Source: Janthinobacterium aquaticum (lineage in GTDB: Bacteria > Pseudomonadota > Gammaproteobacteria > Burkholderiales > Burkholderiaceae_D). Taken from it: a stretch of DNA of 64,000 nucleotides. Below are positions 1 through 9,085 of the stretch, piece by piece (within the stretch, counting starts at the first letter, position 1; each line of letters opens with the position of its first letter). Below the pieces are notes generated by a model. The model was not told the origin of the DNA. It saw only the letters and a list, made by a program, of their open reading frames with translations, and ran no database searches. A program made the position numbers and the translations under genes. Location of the stretch: assembly GCF_009208565.1 (NCBI RefSeq), contig NZ_WFLK01000009.1, forward strand, positions 1 to 64,000, in the 5' to 3' direction.

Positions 1-2
1 TC

Positions 3-770
3 GACGACGCAGAACTGCTGGAACTGGTTGAAATGGAAGTGCGCGAGCTGTTGTCGAAATACGACTTCCCAGGCGACGATCTGCCGATCATCAAAGGTTC
101 GGCCCGTATGGCGCTGGAAGGCCAAGAGGGCGAAATGGGCGTTGACGCAGTTCTGCGTCTGGCCGATGCGCTGGATGCTTACATCCCAACCCCAGAGCGC
201 GCAGTTGACGGTGCGTTCCTGATGCCAGTGGAAGACGTGTTCTCGATCTCGGGTCGCGGTACCGTTGTAACCGGTCGTATCGAGCGCGGCATCATCAAAG
301 TCGGCGAAGAGATCGAAATCGTTGGTATCACCGATACCGTCAAAACGACTTGCACCGGTGTGGAAATGTTCCGCAAACTGCTGGACCAAGGTCAAGCAGG
401 CGACAACGTTGGTCTGCTGCTGCGCGGCACCAAGCGTGAAGACGTGCAACGTGGTCAAGTTCTGGCAAAACCAGGCTCGATCAAGCCACACGCGCACTTC
501 ACCGGCGAGATCTATGTTCTGTCGAAAGACGAAGGCGGCCGTCACACCCCGTTCTTCAACAACTACCGTCCACAGTTCTACTTCCGTACGACTGACGTGA
601 CCGGTTCGATCGAACTGCCAGCAGACAAAGAAATGGTCATGCCAGGCGATAACGTGTCGATCACCGTCAAGCTGATCAACCCGATCGCGATGGAAGAAGG
701 TCTGCGCTTCGCTATCCGCGAAGGTGGCCGTACCGTTGGTGCTGGTGTTGTTGCAAAAATCCTGGCTTAA
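3..770 (+). CDS. tuf: Elongation factor Tu (3' part, gene starts before the window)
   Basis: EF-Tu carries aminoacyl-tRNA to the ribosome as a GTP complex. Only the C-terminal ~255 residues are present; the reading frame is open from base 3, and the ATG at 33 is an internal methionine. Visible are the end of the G domain ([17 protein letters not shown]) and domains 2 and 3 ([28 protein letters not shown], and the C-terminal [15 protein letters not shown]). The P-loop and the NKxD motif lie outside the window. rpsJ follows and a terminator lies between them. The codon choice is that of highly expressed genes. Identity is certain. Confidence 0.98.
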   Translation, partial: DDAELLELVEMEVRELLSKYDFPGDDLPIIKGSARMALEGQEGEMGVDAVLRLADALDAYIPTPERAVDGAFLMPVEDVFSISGRGTVVTGRIERGIIKVGEEIEIVGITDTVKTTCTGVEMFRKLLDQGQAGDNVGLLLRGTKREDVQRGQVLAKPGSIKPHAHFTGEIYVLSKDEGGRHTPFFNNYRPQFYFRTTDVTGSIELPADKEMVMPGDNVSITVKLINPIAMEEGLRFAIREGGRTVGAGVVAKILA

Positions 771-784
771 TTCTTAAGCCTGCA

Positions 785-823
785 AAAAAGAAGACGCGTC
801 GTCGCCCGGCGCCCTTCTTTTTA
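785..823 (+). terminator. Intrinsic terminator after tuf
   Basis: The arm AAAAAGAAG (785-793) pairs with CTTCTTTTT (814-822) around a GC-rich middle. The T-rich right arm doubles as the U tract. It probably ends or attenuates transcription from the str operon before rpsJ. Confidence 0.75.
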
Positions 824-949
824 ATCAACTGCCGGGGTAGGCAAGCATTTTGGTGCTATCATGTCGACCCTGACGGTTGTTGCGTCAGAAATTCCCGTAT
901 GACCTCATTGCCGTGCAACTTGCGCGGTTCGTTCTTTTAAGGAAATAGC

Positions 950-1267
950 ATGTCGACTCCAAACCAAAAAATCCGTATCCGCCTGAAGGCTTTCGATTAC
1001 AAACTGATCGACCAGTCCGCTCTGGAAATCGTTGAAACCGCGAAGCGCACCGGCGCTGTCGTCAAAGGCCCAGTTCCACTGCCTACCCGTATTCAACGTT
1101 TCGATGTGCTGCGTTCCCCGCACGTCAACAAGACTTCGCGCGATCAGTTCGAGATCCGCACCCACCAACGCCTGATGGACATCGTGGACCCAACGGACAA
1201 AACTGTTGACGCGCTGATGAAGCTGGACCTGCCAGCTGGCGTTGATGTTGAAATCAAACTGCAATAA
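950..1267 (+). CDS. rpsJ: 30S ribosomal protein S10
   Basis: S10 of the small-subunit head, also the NusE subunit of antitermination complexes. It is 105 residues, close to the usual 103, with family motifs [23 protein letters not shown] and [15 protein letters not shown]. The ATG is preceded by AAGGAAA. rpsJ normally heads the S10 operon directly before rplC. Here a terminator follows it and rplC lies 5.1 kb away, so it stands alone or is read from tuf. Identity is certain. Confidence 0.98.
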   Translation: MSTPNQKIRIRLKAFDYKLIDQSALEIVETAKRTGAVVKGPVPLPTRIQRFDVLRSPHVNKTSRDQFEIRTHQRLMDIVDPTDKTVDALMKLDLPAGVDVEIKLQ

Positions 1268-1312
1268 TCGATTTTAAGATAACGGACGGCGCCTGCTGTC
1301 CGTATCTGTTAA

Positions 1313-1356
1313 AAACCGGGCGTGTTCGCAACTGCGGATACGCCCGGTTTTGTTTT
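1313..1356 (+). terminator. Intrinsic terminator after rpsJ
   Basis: The perfect 11-bp stem AAACCGGGCGT (1313-1323) / ACGCCCGGTTT (1340-1350) is followed by TGTTTT. It separates rpsJ from the rest of the S10 genes. Confidence 0.85.
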
Positions 1357-1415
1357 ATCCGGCCCTTGGTTTGGTGCGCAGCTAGTGTGGCAGAGCGGCT
1401 GCAGCGATAGGGCAC

Positions 1416-1709
1416 TTGGCAGCCTGCGCGCTGGGCCTGTATGCGCGCACAACCGTCGTCTTCCGGCCGCTTGACCGCGACCGCAGCATGCCGCTGCTGC
1501 TTGGCTTCGTGCTCTCCGGTTTCTTTATCTGGCTGGCGGAAAACATCAGCACGTTCTGGGGCGTATGGCGCTATCCGAACCAGCTGGGTGCGTGGTCGGC
1601 GGTGCATGTCAGCAAGTGGAGTTCCTGGTCGCTGCTGATGGTCATGACCTTTACCATCGTGGCCCACCTCAGGCATATCAAGGCCAGCATTCACGTGGCC
1701 AAAACCTAG
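1416..1709 (+). pseudogene. Remnant of a DUF817 membrane protein (C-terminal third)
   Basis: The 97-residue frame resembles the C-terminal end of DUF817 integral membrane proteins, with FRPLDRDRSMPLLLGF, FIWLAENISTFWGVW and YPNQLGAWSAVH, ending in a last hydrophobic helix. Family members are about 270 residues. The frame is closed by a TAG at 1383 and the rpsJ terminator lies just upstream, so the N-terminal two thirds are missing. No convincing start codon or ribosome site precedes it (TTG at 1416 is only the first possible start). Decay after truncation is inferred; the family assignment is from memory of its motifs. Confidence 0.6.
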
Positions 1710-1719
1710 GGCGCAGCGC

Positions 1720-1749
1720 GGCCAGGAGCACGCTCCCGGCCGGTTTTTT
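1720..1749 (+). terminator. Intrinsic terminator after the DUF817 remnant
   Basis: GGCC-A-GGAGC pairs with GCTCC-C-GGCC across a two-base loop (1720-1741), followed by GG and six T. Its survival suggests that the remnant was once a transcribed gene. Confidence 0.7.
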
Positions 1750-1766
1750 GATCGCCTGGCCAGCAG

Positions 1767-2342
1767 TTATTTCAGCGTGGCGGCCGTTTCCAGGAAGCTC
1801 TTGCCCAGCGCCGCTTGCGGGCCGCCCTGCAGCTGTCTGGCGTACAGGTTCAGCACTTCGATCGAGTAGGTACGCGAGGTGGCCGACATCTTGTGCAGCA
1901 GTGGCTGGGCGCGCTCGAGGTAGCCTGCGCCTTCCTGCCATTTACCTTGCGCCGACAGCGCCGAGGCCAGCTCCACCAGGCGCCGCCCGATGCGCGCTTC
2001 GCTGCGCGGCATGGCCGCTTCTTCGGTCGCCAGCGCCTGCTTGTACAGCGCTTCGGCCTCGGCATGCTTGCCTTCCAGGCGTTTGATGCGTCCCAGGTTG
2101 TACTGGCGCTGCGACAGCAGTTCGTCTCTGGCGCCAGCCTTGACGGCGTTCTCGAGCGCCTGCGTGCACGCTGCCTCGGCCTGCACCAGATTGCCGGCCA
2201 GTTCGGCGGCATGGCAGGCGTCATGCTGCGTGGCGGAGGTGGCGAGCACGCCCGGGTCGGGCGCGGTGGGCGCGGTGGTGCAGGCCGCCAGCAGACTGGC
2301 GGCGCCGAACAGGCTGATCAGGCGGATGGTCGATGGTTTCAT
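1767..2342 (-). CDS. TPR-containing outer-envelope lipoprotein, function unknown
   Basis: The 191-residue protein starts with a lipoprotein signal peptide; the lipobox LLAAC puts the lipidated cysteine at residue 21. The mature part is rich in helical pairs of the tetratricopeptide type (HAEAEALYKQALATEEAAM, GKWQEGAGYLERAQPLL), suggesting a small protein-interaction scaffold. The start has a good ribosome site (GAGGAGACC before ATG). It is divergent from creB, separated by 184 bases that must hold both promoters, so it could belong to the same stress response; that link is positional only. No specific function can be named. Confidence 0.75.
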   Translation of the reverse strand: MKPSTIRLISLFGAASLLAACTTAPTAPDPGVLATSATQHDACHAAELAGNLVQAEAACTQALENAVKAGARDELLSQRQYNLGRIKRLEGKHAEAEALYKQALATEEAAMPRSEARIGRRLVELASALSAQGKWQEGAGYLERAQPLLHKMSATSRTYSIEVLNLYARQLQGGPQAALGKSFLETAATLK

Positions 2343-2526
2343 GGTCTCCTCGTACGGGCGGTTGGCGCGGTTGCATCAGTGGAATAGTATGTGATGAATA
2401 TACTATAACTAATTTACTGTCGGCATTTTTTCGCGTCAGCCGTGCGCACCTGCCGCCAGCACGATTGACGCTGCCGGCGGGCCTAGTGGATACTCCGGCT
2501 TTCATCCTGAAACCTGGCGCCTTCGC

Positions 2527-3231
2527 ATGAGCAAAACCATCCTGATTGTGGAAGATGAGCAGGCCATTGCCGACAGCATTGCCTATGCACTGCGCACCGA
2601 TGGTTTCGAGCCGCGCCATGTGCTGCTCGGTGAGCAGGCGCTTGCCGTGCTGCGCAGTGAAAGCGCGCCCGCGCTGGTGGTGCTCGATATCGGCCTGCCC
2701 GACATGAGCGGGCTGGAAGTGTGTCGCCGCCTGCGCCAGTTTTCCGATGTGCCGGTGATCTTCCTGACGGCGCGCAGCGATGAGATCGACCGTATCGTCG
2801 GCCTGGAAATAGGTGCCGACGACTATGTGACCAAGCCGTTTTCGCCGCGCGAACTGGTGGCGCGCATCCGCGTGATTTTGCGCCGTGCCAGATCACTTCA
2901 GCCTTCCCTGGAGGCTGGCATGACGATAGCCACGGCGCCGGCGGGCCCGTTTGAATTGCGCCCGCTCGAGGCGCGCGTGCTGTTTCATGGGCGTGCGCTG
3001 GACCTGACCCGTTACGAGTATCTGCTGCTGAAAACCCTGTTGGAGCGCCCAGGGCATGTGCTGTCGCGCGCGCAACTGATGGAGCGCGTCTGGAGCGGCG
3101 CGTCCGAGACGCTTGAGCGCACCGTCGACGCCCACGTGAAATCGCTGCGCGCCAAGCTGCGCGCCATCGATGAAGCGCATGATCCGATCCAGACCCATCG
3201 CGGCCTCGGTTACAGCCTGGCGGGCGGCTGA
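2527..3231 (+). CDS. creB: CreB-like response regulator (OmpR/PhoB type)
   Basis: The 234-residue two-component regulator has a receiver domain (residues 1-120: acidic EDE near the N-terminus, phosphoacceptor in VVLDIGLPD, LTAR, lysine in TKPFSPREL). A C-terminal winged helix follows, with the DNA-recognition stretch ending in VKSLRAKLRAIDE and RGLGYSLAGG. It is followed after one base by a histidine kinase and then by creD, the arrangement of the E. coli creABCD and Stenotrophomonas/Aeromonas Cre systems, which respond to carbon state and cell-wall stress. The Cre assignment rests mainly on the linked CreD; the regulator alone could be any OmpR-family member. Confidence 0.85.
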   Translation: MSKTILIVEDEQAIADSIAYALRTDGFEPRHVLLGEQALAVLRSESAPALVVLDIGLPDMSGLEVCRRLRQFSDVPVIFLTARSDEIDRIVGLEIGADDYVTKPFSPRELVARIRVILRRARSLQPSLEAGMTIATAPAGPFELRPLEARVLFHGRALDLTRYEYLLLKTLLERPGHVLSRAQLMERVWSGASETLERTVDAHVKSLRAKLRAIDEAHDPIQTHRGLGYSLAGG

Positions 3232-3232
3232 G

Positions 3233-4654
3233 ATGCGCATCGGCCTGCGCATCCTGCTCGGTTATTTCCTGGTGGTGGGGCTGGCGGCCTGGTTTCTGCT
3301 CAATGTTTTCATGCAGCAGGTCAAGCCCGGCGTGCGCTCGACCCAGGAAGATACTTTGGTCGACACCGCTCAGCTGCTGGCCAGCCTGGTGGCGCCCGAC
3401 CTGCGCGCCGGCACGCTGGATGCCTCGCCCGTGGCGCAGCGCCTGCGCGACCATGCGCAGCGCAGCGTCGATATCGAGATCAACGGCATCCGCAAGCGTA
3501 CGCTCGACTACCGTATTTATATTACCGACCGCCATGGCGTGGTGCTGTTCGATACCAGTAGGCGCGACGTGGGGCAGGACTATTCGCGCTGGAACGATGT
3601 GTACCTGACGCTGCAGGGCAAATATGGCGCGCGCAGCACGCGCGCCGATGCCTACGACGAATTGTCGACCGTGATGTATGTAGCGGCGCCGATTCGCGAC
3701 GGCGATCAGGTGATCGGCGTGCTGACGGTGGCCAAGCCGAACGCCAGCGTGCAGCCGTTTGTCGAGCGCAGCCAGCGCATTATCCTGCAGCGCGGCGCCG
3801 TGCTGCTGCTTTTGTCGCTGCTGGTCGGGCTGGCGTTTGCCTGGTGGCTGCACCATGCGCTGGCCAGGTTGATGCGCTATGCACAGGCGGTCGAAGCAGG
3901 GCAGAAGGTGATGCTGCCCGAGCTGGGCAAAGATGAAATTGGCACCCTGGGGCGGGCGCTCGAAGCGATGCGCGTGCGCCTGGAGGGCAAGGAATATGTC
4001 GAGCAGCTGATGCATACGCTGGCGCATGAACTGAAAAGCCCGATTGCCGCCATCCAGGCCTCGGCCGAGCTGTTGCATGAAGACATGCCGGCGCCGGAGC
4101 GTGCGCAGTTCCTGGTCAGCATACTGGAACAGAATGCGCGCCAGCGGCAACTGATCGACAAGCTGCTGGCCCTGGTGCGGGTGGAAAAGCAGCAGCACCT
4201 CGACAGCCGCGAGCACCTGGCCATTGTGCCGTTGCTGGAGCAGGCGGCGCAGGATGGCGCTGCCGCGCTGGCGGCGCGCGGCGTGCAGTTGCAGATCGAA
4301 GCGCAGGATGTGCATGTCAAGGGGGACCGCCTGCTGCTGCGCCAGGCGCTGGGCAATCTGCTCGACAACGCCATCGGCTTTGCGCCGCCTGGCAGCATGA
4401 TCACGCTGGCGGCGCGGCGGCAGGGCGAACGCGTGGACGTGACGGTGCGCGACCATGGCGCCGGCATTCCCGACTTTGCCACGGCGCGCCTGTTCGAGCG
4501 CTTTTATTCGCTGCCGCGCCCGGGCGGCGGCAAGAGCACCGGACTGGGCCTGCCATTCGTGCGCGAGGTGGCGCTGCTGCATGGCGGCACGGTCGAGGTG
4601 GTCAACCATCGCGACGGCGGCGCCGAAGCGCGCCTGGCGCTGCCGCTGGCGTAA
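3233..4654 (+). CDS. creC: CreC-like sensor histidine kinase
   Basis: The 473-residue inner-membrane kinase begins at the ATG one base after the creB stop; in-frame ATGs inside creB are less likely starts. The order is TM1 (about residues 8-28), a periplasmic sensor region of ~160 residues, TM2 (LLLLSLLVGLAFAWWL), HAMP, the H-box LAHELKSPIAAIQAS with the phosphorylated histidine, the N-box NLLDNAIGFAPPGS, DHGAGIP and GLGLPFV. It should phosphorylate the adjacent regulator. The kinase is complete with no missing catalytic motif. Confidence 0.87.
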   Translation: MRIGLRILLGYFLVVGLAAWFLLNVFMQQVKPGVRSTQEDTLVDTAQLLASLVAPDLRAGTLDASPVAQRLRDHAQRSVDIEINGIRKRTLDYRIYITDRHGVVLFDTSRRDVGQDYSRWNDVYLTLQGKYGARSTRADAYDELSTVMYVAAPIRDGDQVIGVLTVAKPNASVQPFVERSQRIILQRGAVLLLLSLLVGLAFAWWLHHALARLMRYAQAVEAGQKVMLPELGKDEIGTLGRALEAMRVRLEGKEYVEQLMHTLAHELKSPIAAIQASAELLHEDMPAPERAQFLVSILEQNARQRQLIDKLLALVRVEKQQHLDSREHLAIVPLLEQAAQDGAAALAARGVQLQIEAQDVHVKGDRLLLRQALGNLLDNAIGFAPPGSMITLAARRQGERVDVTVRDHGAGIPDFATARLFERFYSLPRPGGGKSTGLGLPFVREVALLHGGTVEVVNHRDGGAEARLALPLA

Positions 4655-4655
4655 T

Positions 4656-4671
4656 TTCTGCTGCACTTCAC
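4656..4671 (+). promoter_or_regulatory. Possible CreB-binding tag upstream of creD
   Basis: TTCTG-CTGCAC-TTCAC resembles the published E. coli cre-tag TTCAC-N6-TTCAC, with a perfect right half, the right spacing and two mismatches in the left half. It lies 70 bases before the creD start, where a CreB site would be expected. A 10-base motif of this kind can occur by chance. Confidence 0.35.
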
Positions 4672-4741
4672 ACAGAACGCATCATCAGTGCATACAGCTT
4701 TTCTAGACTGGCCCCCTTGAACATTGCCAGAGGAAAGCACC

Positions 4742-6166
4742 ATGCAAAAAACTTTACTGATCAAGGCCCTGATCGTGTTCGGGCTGATGCTGCTGATCGG
4801 CCTGCCGCTATTGATGATCCAGGAGACCATCAAGGAACGCATGCAGTTCCGCCAGGAAGCGGTCGACAGCATCGCCGCCGACTCGGTGCGCGAGCAAACC
4901 GTGATCGGCCCCATCCTGGTGATTCCGTACACCGAGCAATTCGATGAGCGGGTCGAGATCGCTGCCGACAAGGACCAGAAGAGCAGCGTGCCGGTGCGCA
5001 CCGAAGTGCAGCGGCGCACTATGCAGCGCCGTTTTCTGGTGTACCCGAACAATCTGGAGTTGCGCGGCAATATCGAGACCGACCGCCGCTACCGCGGCAT
5101 CCACCAGGTGCTGGTCTACAGCGGCCAGCATGCATTCAAGGGCGACTTTACGCTGCCGTCGCAGGAGCAGCTGCCGCGCAAGACCACCGACGCGCGCATT
5201 ACGCTGGGCCAGCCGTTTATCGCGCTGTCGATCGAGGACGTGCGCGGCATCCGCAATATTCCCAAGATTAACTGGGGCGGGCGCCAGATCGAATTCGAGC
5301 AGGGCACCAATCTGTTTGCCTTTCGCAGCGGCCTGCATGCGCCGCTTGGTGCGCTGGCCCTGGCAGCGCAGCAGCAGGTCAATTTCTCCTTTGATCTGGG
5401 GCTCGATGGCATCGAACGCCAGCATTTCGTGCCGGTGGCCAAAAACAGCCAGATCACGCTCAAATCGAACTGGCCCCATCCGCAGTTTGGCGGGCGCTTC
5501 CTGCCGTCGCCGAAGAACCGCCAGATCGACGCCAATGGCTTCAACGTGAGCTGGGCCATCTCGGCGCTGGCCAGCAATGCGCAGACGCAAATTTCTGGTA
5601 TCGAAGGCGAATTCAAGGTGCCCGACAGCGCGCCGCTGGGTCAGGTCGAGCGCTTCAATGTGGGTTTTATCGAGCCCGTCAATGTGTACTCGCAGTCGGA
5701 CCGCGCCACCAAGTACGGCCTGCTGTTCGTGGCGCTGACCTTTGCCGCTTTCTTTATCTTTGAAATACTGAAAAGCCTGCCAATCCATCCGGTGCAGTAC
5801 CTGCTGGTGGGCCTGGCGCTGGCCATGTTCTTCCTGCTGCTGGTGGGCCTGGCCGAGCATATTGCTTTTATTTATGCGTATCTGATTGCCAGCGCCGCCT
5901 GTATCGCGCTCAACAGCTTTTACCTCGCCCATGTGTTGCACGACGCGCGCCGCGGCCTGGGCTTCGGCGTGGCGCTGACGCTGCTGTACGGCGCCCTGTA
6001 TGGCCTGCTCAATTCGGAGAGCAATGCGCTGGTAATGGGCAGCATTCTGCTGTTCGCGGTGCTGGCGGCCATCATGGTGGCGACCCGCAAAGTTGACTGG
6101 TATCAGGTGGGCAAAAACAACGCCGCGCCAGCCGCGCCTGCGCATGAATCGGTGGCGCCAGGCTGA
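4742..6166 (+). CDS. creD: CreD inner-membrane protein
   Basis: The 474-residue member of the CreD/YjiC-like envelope family has an N-terminal membrane helix (residues ~6-26), a periplasmic domain of ~300 residues (ISGIEGEFKVPD, FNVGFIEPVNVYSQSDRA) and several C-terminal helices beginning at KYGLLFVALTFAAFFIFE. In other bacteria creD is the main CreB target, and its overexpression affects envelope integrity and colicin or beta-lactam response; its biochemical activity is not known. The start at 4742 is chosen because AGAGGAAAGC sits just before it; the frame's earlier start at 4724 has no such site. Confidence 0.88.
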   Translation: MQKTLLIKALIVFGLMLLIGLPLLMIQETIKERMQFRQEAVDSIAADSVREQTVIGPILVIPYTEQFDERVEIAADKDQKSSVPVRTEVQRRTMQRRFLVYPNNLELRGNIETDRRYRGIHQVLVYSGQHAFKGDFTLPSQEQLPRKTTDARITLGQPFIALSIEDVRGIRNIPKINWGGRQIEFEQGTNLFAFRSGLHAPLGALALAAQQQVNFSFDLGLDGIERQHFVPVAKNSQITLKSNWPHPQFGGRFLPSPKNRQIDANGFNVSWAISALASNAQTQISGIEGEFKVPDSAPLGQVERFNVGFIEPVNVYSQSDRATKYGLLFVALTFAAFFIFEILKSLPIHPVQYLLVGLALAMFFLLLVGLAEHIAFIYAYLIASAACIALNSFYLAHVLHDARRGLGFGVALTLLYGALYGLLNSESNALVMGSILLFAVLAAIMVATRKVDWYQVGKNNAAPAAPAHESVAPG

Positions 6167-6256
6167 TTCGTGTTACTCTTGCTGCCCCTCGCGGTGGTCC
6201 CGGACGGCGGTGCCGGGATCGTCGCGCAACACTTTGACATACCTCGTGTTAACTTG

Positions 6257-6285
6257 TTGCGTCAAGGGTTTTTGTGCTATATACT
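6257..6285 (+). promoter_or_regulatory. Promoter of the S10 ribosomal operon
   Basis: TTGCGT (6257-6262) and TATACT (6280-6285) are separated by exactly 17 bases, about 90 bases before rplC. This is a near-consensus sigma-70 promoter. A small hairpin (TCCCGG 6198-6203 / CCGGGA 6213-6218) lies upstream without a T tract and is not a clear creD terminator. The promoter explains how rplC onward is expressed although it is cut off from rpsJ. Confidence 0.75.
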
Positions 6286-6377
6286 AGCCGGCTTCGGTAT
6301 GGATTCGTCTTTTTTGAGTCCTACGTTATTTGTAGTTAAACAAGCCCCGCCCAATCGCAGGTGGGAATGGAGAAAAA

Positions 6378-7034
6378 ATGAGCCTAGGCCTTCTCGGTCG
6401 CAAGGTTGGCATGATGCGCATCTTCACGGACGAAGGGGATTCGATTCCTGTCACCGTGCTGGACGTGTCGAACAACCGTGTTGCGCAAATCAAAACCCCT
6501 GAAACAGATGGTTACTCCGCTGTTCAGGTCGCATTCGGTCAACGTCGCGCTTCCCGCGTGACCAAAGCTGTTGCTGGTCATCACGCTAAAGCTGGTGTTG
6601 AAGCCGGTACTCTGTTGAAAGAGTTCCGTGTTGACGCTGCTAAAGCCGCCGAACTGAAAGCTGGCGACGTTGTTGCTGCTTCCCTGTTCGAAGTCGGTCA
6701 GAAAATCGACGTACAAGGCGTGACCATTGGTAAAGGCTATGCCGGTACCATCAAGCGTCACCACTTCTCGTCGGGCCGCGCAACGCACGGTAACTCGCGT
6801 TCGCACAACGTTCCAGGCTCCATCGGTATGGCTCAAGATCCAGGTCGCGTTTTCCCTGGTAAGCGCATGACCGGTCATCTGGGTGACGTTAACCGTACCA
6901 TCCAGAACCTCGTGATCGCCCGTATCGACGCCGACCGTCAGCTGCTGCTGGTCAAAGGCGCGATTCCAGGCGCAAAAAATGGCCAGGTAGTCGTTTCGCC
7001 AGCCATCAAAACCAAAGCCAAGAAAGGAGCTTAA
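6378..7034 (+). CDS. rplC: 50S ribosomal protein L3
   Basis: L3 is an early assembly protein that binds 23S rRNA and reaches toward the peptidyl transferase centre. It is 218 residues with [14 protein letters not shown] and [16 protein letters not shown]. The glutamine methylated by PrmB in E. coli (Q150) appears conserved, at residue 153 (SIGMAQDPG). The ATG is preceded by GGAG. It is the first gene of the S10 operon as arranged here, four bases before rplD. Confidence 0.98.
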   Translation: MSLGLLGRKVGMMRIFTDEGDSIPVTVLDVSNNRVAQIKTPETDGYSAVQVAFGQRRASRVTKAVAGHHAKAGVEAGTLLKEFRVDAAKAAELKAGDVVAASLFEVGQKIDVQGVTIGKGYAGTIKRHHFSSGRATHGNSRSHNVPGSIGMAQDPGRVFPGKRMTGHLGDVNRTIQNLVIARIDADRQLLLVKGAIPGAKNGQVVVSPAIKTKAKKGA

Positions 7035-7037
7035 ACG

Positions 7038-7658
7038 ATGGAACTCAAGCTTCTGAATGCGCAAGGTCAAGCTGGCTCGAATGTTGTTGCTGCTGATGAA
7101 ATTTTCGGCCGTGATTACAACGAAGCGCTGATCCACCAAGTCGTCGTTGCTTATCAAGCAAACGCACGTAGCGGTAACCGCAAGCAAAAAGACCGTGAAG
7201 AAGTTCACCACACGACCAAAAAGCCATGGCGCCAAAAAGGTACCGGCCGCGCTCGTGCTGGTATGTCGTCGTCGCCTCTGTGGCGCGGTGGTGGTCGGGT
7301 ATTCCCGAACTCGCCTGACGAGAACTTCACCCACAAAGTGAACAAAAAAATGTATCGCGCAGGTGTCTGCTCGATCCTGTCGCAGCTGGTTCGCGAAGAG
7401 CGCCTGATCGTCATCGACGATCTGACGATCGACGCGCCAAAAACCAAACTGCTGTCGCAAAAACTGAACGGCCTGGGCTTTGATTCGGTCCTGATCATCA
7501 CCGACGTTCTGAACGAAAACCTGGAACTGGCATCGCGCAACCTGCCAAACGTGCTCGTCGTTGAGCCACGTCACGCAGATCCGATGTCCCTGGTGTTCTA
7601 CAAAAAGATCCTGGTCACCAAAGCTGCACTGGCCAAGATTGAGGAGATGCTGGCATGA
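7038..7658 (+). CDS. rplD: 50S ribosomal protein L4
   Basis: L4 lines part of the exit tunnel; in gamma-proteobacteria it also represses its own operon. It is 206 residues with the tunnel-loop stretch [20 protein letters not shown] and a globular C-terminal part. The stop overlaps the rplW start (ATGA), suggesting translational coupling. Whether L4 autoregulates here cannot be told: the leader before rplC is only about 90 bases and unlike the E. coli S10 leader. Confidence 0.98.
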   Translation: MELKLLNAQGQAGSNVVAADEIFGRDYNEALIHQVVVAYQANARSGNRKQKDREEVHHTTKKPWRQKGTGRARAGMSSSPLWRGGGRVFPNSPDENFTHKVNKKMYRAGVCSILSQLVREERLIVIDDLTIDAPKTKLLSQKLNGLGFDSVLIITDVLNENLELASRNLPNVLVVEPRHADPMSLVFYKKILVTKAALAKIEEMLA

Positions 7659-7972
7659 GCGCGATTTTGAAACATAGCGAAGAACGCTTGATGAAGGTGC
7701 TGTTGGCTCCTGTTATTTCCGAAAAGGCCACCATGGTCGCGGAAAAGAACGAGCAAATTGTATTCCGCGTACTGCCGGATGCAACCAAGCCTGAAATCAA
7801 GGCAGCGGTCGAACTGCTGTTCAAGGTTGAAGTCCTGTCGGTGCAAACCGCGAACCGTGAAGGTAAGCAAAAGCGCACTGGCCGTTTCAACGGTCGTCGT
7901 AACCATACCAAGCGTGCTTTCGTGTGCCTGAAACCTGGCCAGGAAATCAACTTCTCCGAGGAGGCTGCATAA
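7655..7972 (+). CDS. rplW: 50S ribosomal protein L23
   Basis: L23 sits at the tunnel exit, where trigger factor and SRP dock. It is 105 residues and contains [24 protein letters not shown], read here as two stretches ([19 protein letters not shown] and MVAEK), and the basic loop [12 protein letters not shown]. The start overlaps rplD by four bases and its stop overlaps the rplB start by one (TAATG). Confidence 0.97.
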   Translation: MSAILKHSEERLMKVLLAPVISEKATMVAEKNEQIVFRVLPDATKPEIKAAVELLFKVEVLSVQTANREGKQKRTGRFNGRRNHTKRAFVCLKPGQEINFSEEAA

Positions 7973-8799
7973 TGGCACTCGTTAAGATGAAACCAACCTC
8001 GCCAGGCCGTCGCGGCATGGTGAAGGTGGTCAATGCCGACCTGTACAAGGGTCGTCCATTTGCTGCCCTGGTTGAAAAGAAATCCAAGACCGCTGGTCGT
8101 AACAACAACGGTCACATCACCACCCGTCATATCGGTGGTGGTCACAAGCAACACTACCGCCTGATCGACTTCAAGCGCACCAAAGATGGTATTCCAGCGA
8201 AAGTGGAACGTATCGAATACGATCCTAACCGCACCGCGAATATCGCTCTGCTGTGCTACGCCGACGGCGAGCGTCAGTACATCATCGCGACCAAAGGCAT
8301 GTCCGTTGGCGACAGCGTGATGAACGGTTCGGAAGCACCGATCAAATCGGGTAACTGCTTGCCAATCCGTAACATCCCAGTCGGTACCGTGATGCATTGC
8401 GTCGAAATGCTGCCAGGTAAAGGTGCCCAGATGGCACGTACCGCCGGCGCCGGCGTTGTGCTGATGGCCCGTGAAGGTACCTACGCTCAAGTGCGTCTGC
8501 GCTCGGGTGAAGTACGTCGCGTGCACATCGAGTGCCGTGCAACCGTGGGTGAAGTCGGCAATGCCGAACACAGCCTGCGTAAAATCGGTAAAGCTGGTGC
8601 GATGCGCTGGCGCGGTGTTCGTCCTACCGTTCGCGGTGTGGTCATGAACCCGGTCGATCACCCGCACGGTGGTGGTGAAGGTAAAACAGCAGCTGGTCGT
8701 CATCCAGTTTCGCCTTGGGGCCAACAGACTAAAGGTAAGAAGACACGCAGCAACAAGCGTACTACTTCCATGATCGTCTCGCGCCGCGGCAAGAAATAA
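7972..8799 (+). CDS. rplB: 50S ribosomal protein L2
   Basis: L2 is required for subunit association and peptidyl transferase assembly. It is 275 residues from the ATG at 7972; the longer frame from 7924 runs through the end of rplW and is not the start. It has VALVK-type N-terminus [15 protein letters not shown], and the family signature [13 protein letters not shown] with the conserved histidine near the C-terminus. Confidence 0.98.
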   Translation: MALVKMKPTSPGRRGMVKVVNADLYKGRPFAALVEKKSKTAGRNNNGHITTRHIGGGHKQHYRLIDFKRTKDGIPAKVERIEYDPNRTANIALLCYADGERQYIIATKGMSVGDSVMNGSEAPIKSGNCLPIRNIPVGTVMHCVEMLPGKGAQMARTAGAGVVLMAREGTYAQVRLRSGEVRRVHIECRATVGEVGNAEHSLRKIGKAGAMRWRGVRPTVRGVVMNPVDHPHGGGEGKTAAGRHPVSPWGQQTKGKKTRSNKRTTSMIVSRRGKK

Positions 8800-8809
8800 G
8801 GGGTAGCAC

Positions 8810-9085
8810 ATGACACGTTCATTGAAAAAAGGGCCGTTCTGTGACGCCCACCTGGTGAAAAAAGTTGAAGCCGCGCAAGCTGCCAAAGACAAAAAGCCAA
8901 TCAAAACCTGGTCGCGTCGTTCGACAATCATGCCTGACTTTATCGGCCTGACGATCGCGGTTCATAACGGCAAGCTGCACGTGCCGGTTTATGTTTCCGA
9001 AAACATGGTTGGTCACAAGCTCGGCGAATTCGCACTGACCCGTACGTTCAAGGGCCATGCAGCTGACAAAAAGGCTAAGAAATAA
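8810..9085 (+). CDS. rpsS: 30S ribosomal protein S19
   Basis: S19 of the 30S head, a partner of S13 near the A and P sites. It is 91 residues and begins [15 protein letters not shown]; other motifs are [14 protein letters not shown] and [15 protein letters not shown]. Its stop codon overlaps the rplV start (TAATG). Confidence 0.98.
   Translation: MTRSLKKGPFCDAHLVKKVEAAQAAKDKKPIKTWSRRSTIMPDFIGLTIAVHNGKLHVPVYVSENMVGHKLGEFALTRTFKGHAADKKAKK

Noticed and set aside
2483-4666. 727-residue minus-strand frame opposite creB-creC
   Set aside because: It is Gln/Arg/His-rich and antisense to intact two-component genes; it has no domain and no ribosome site.
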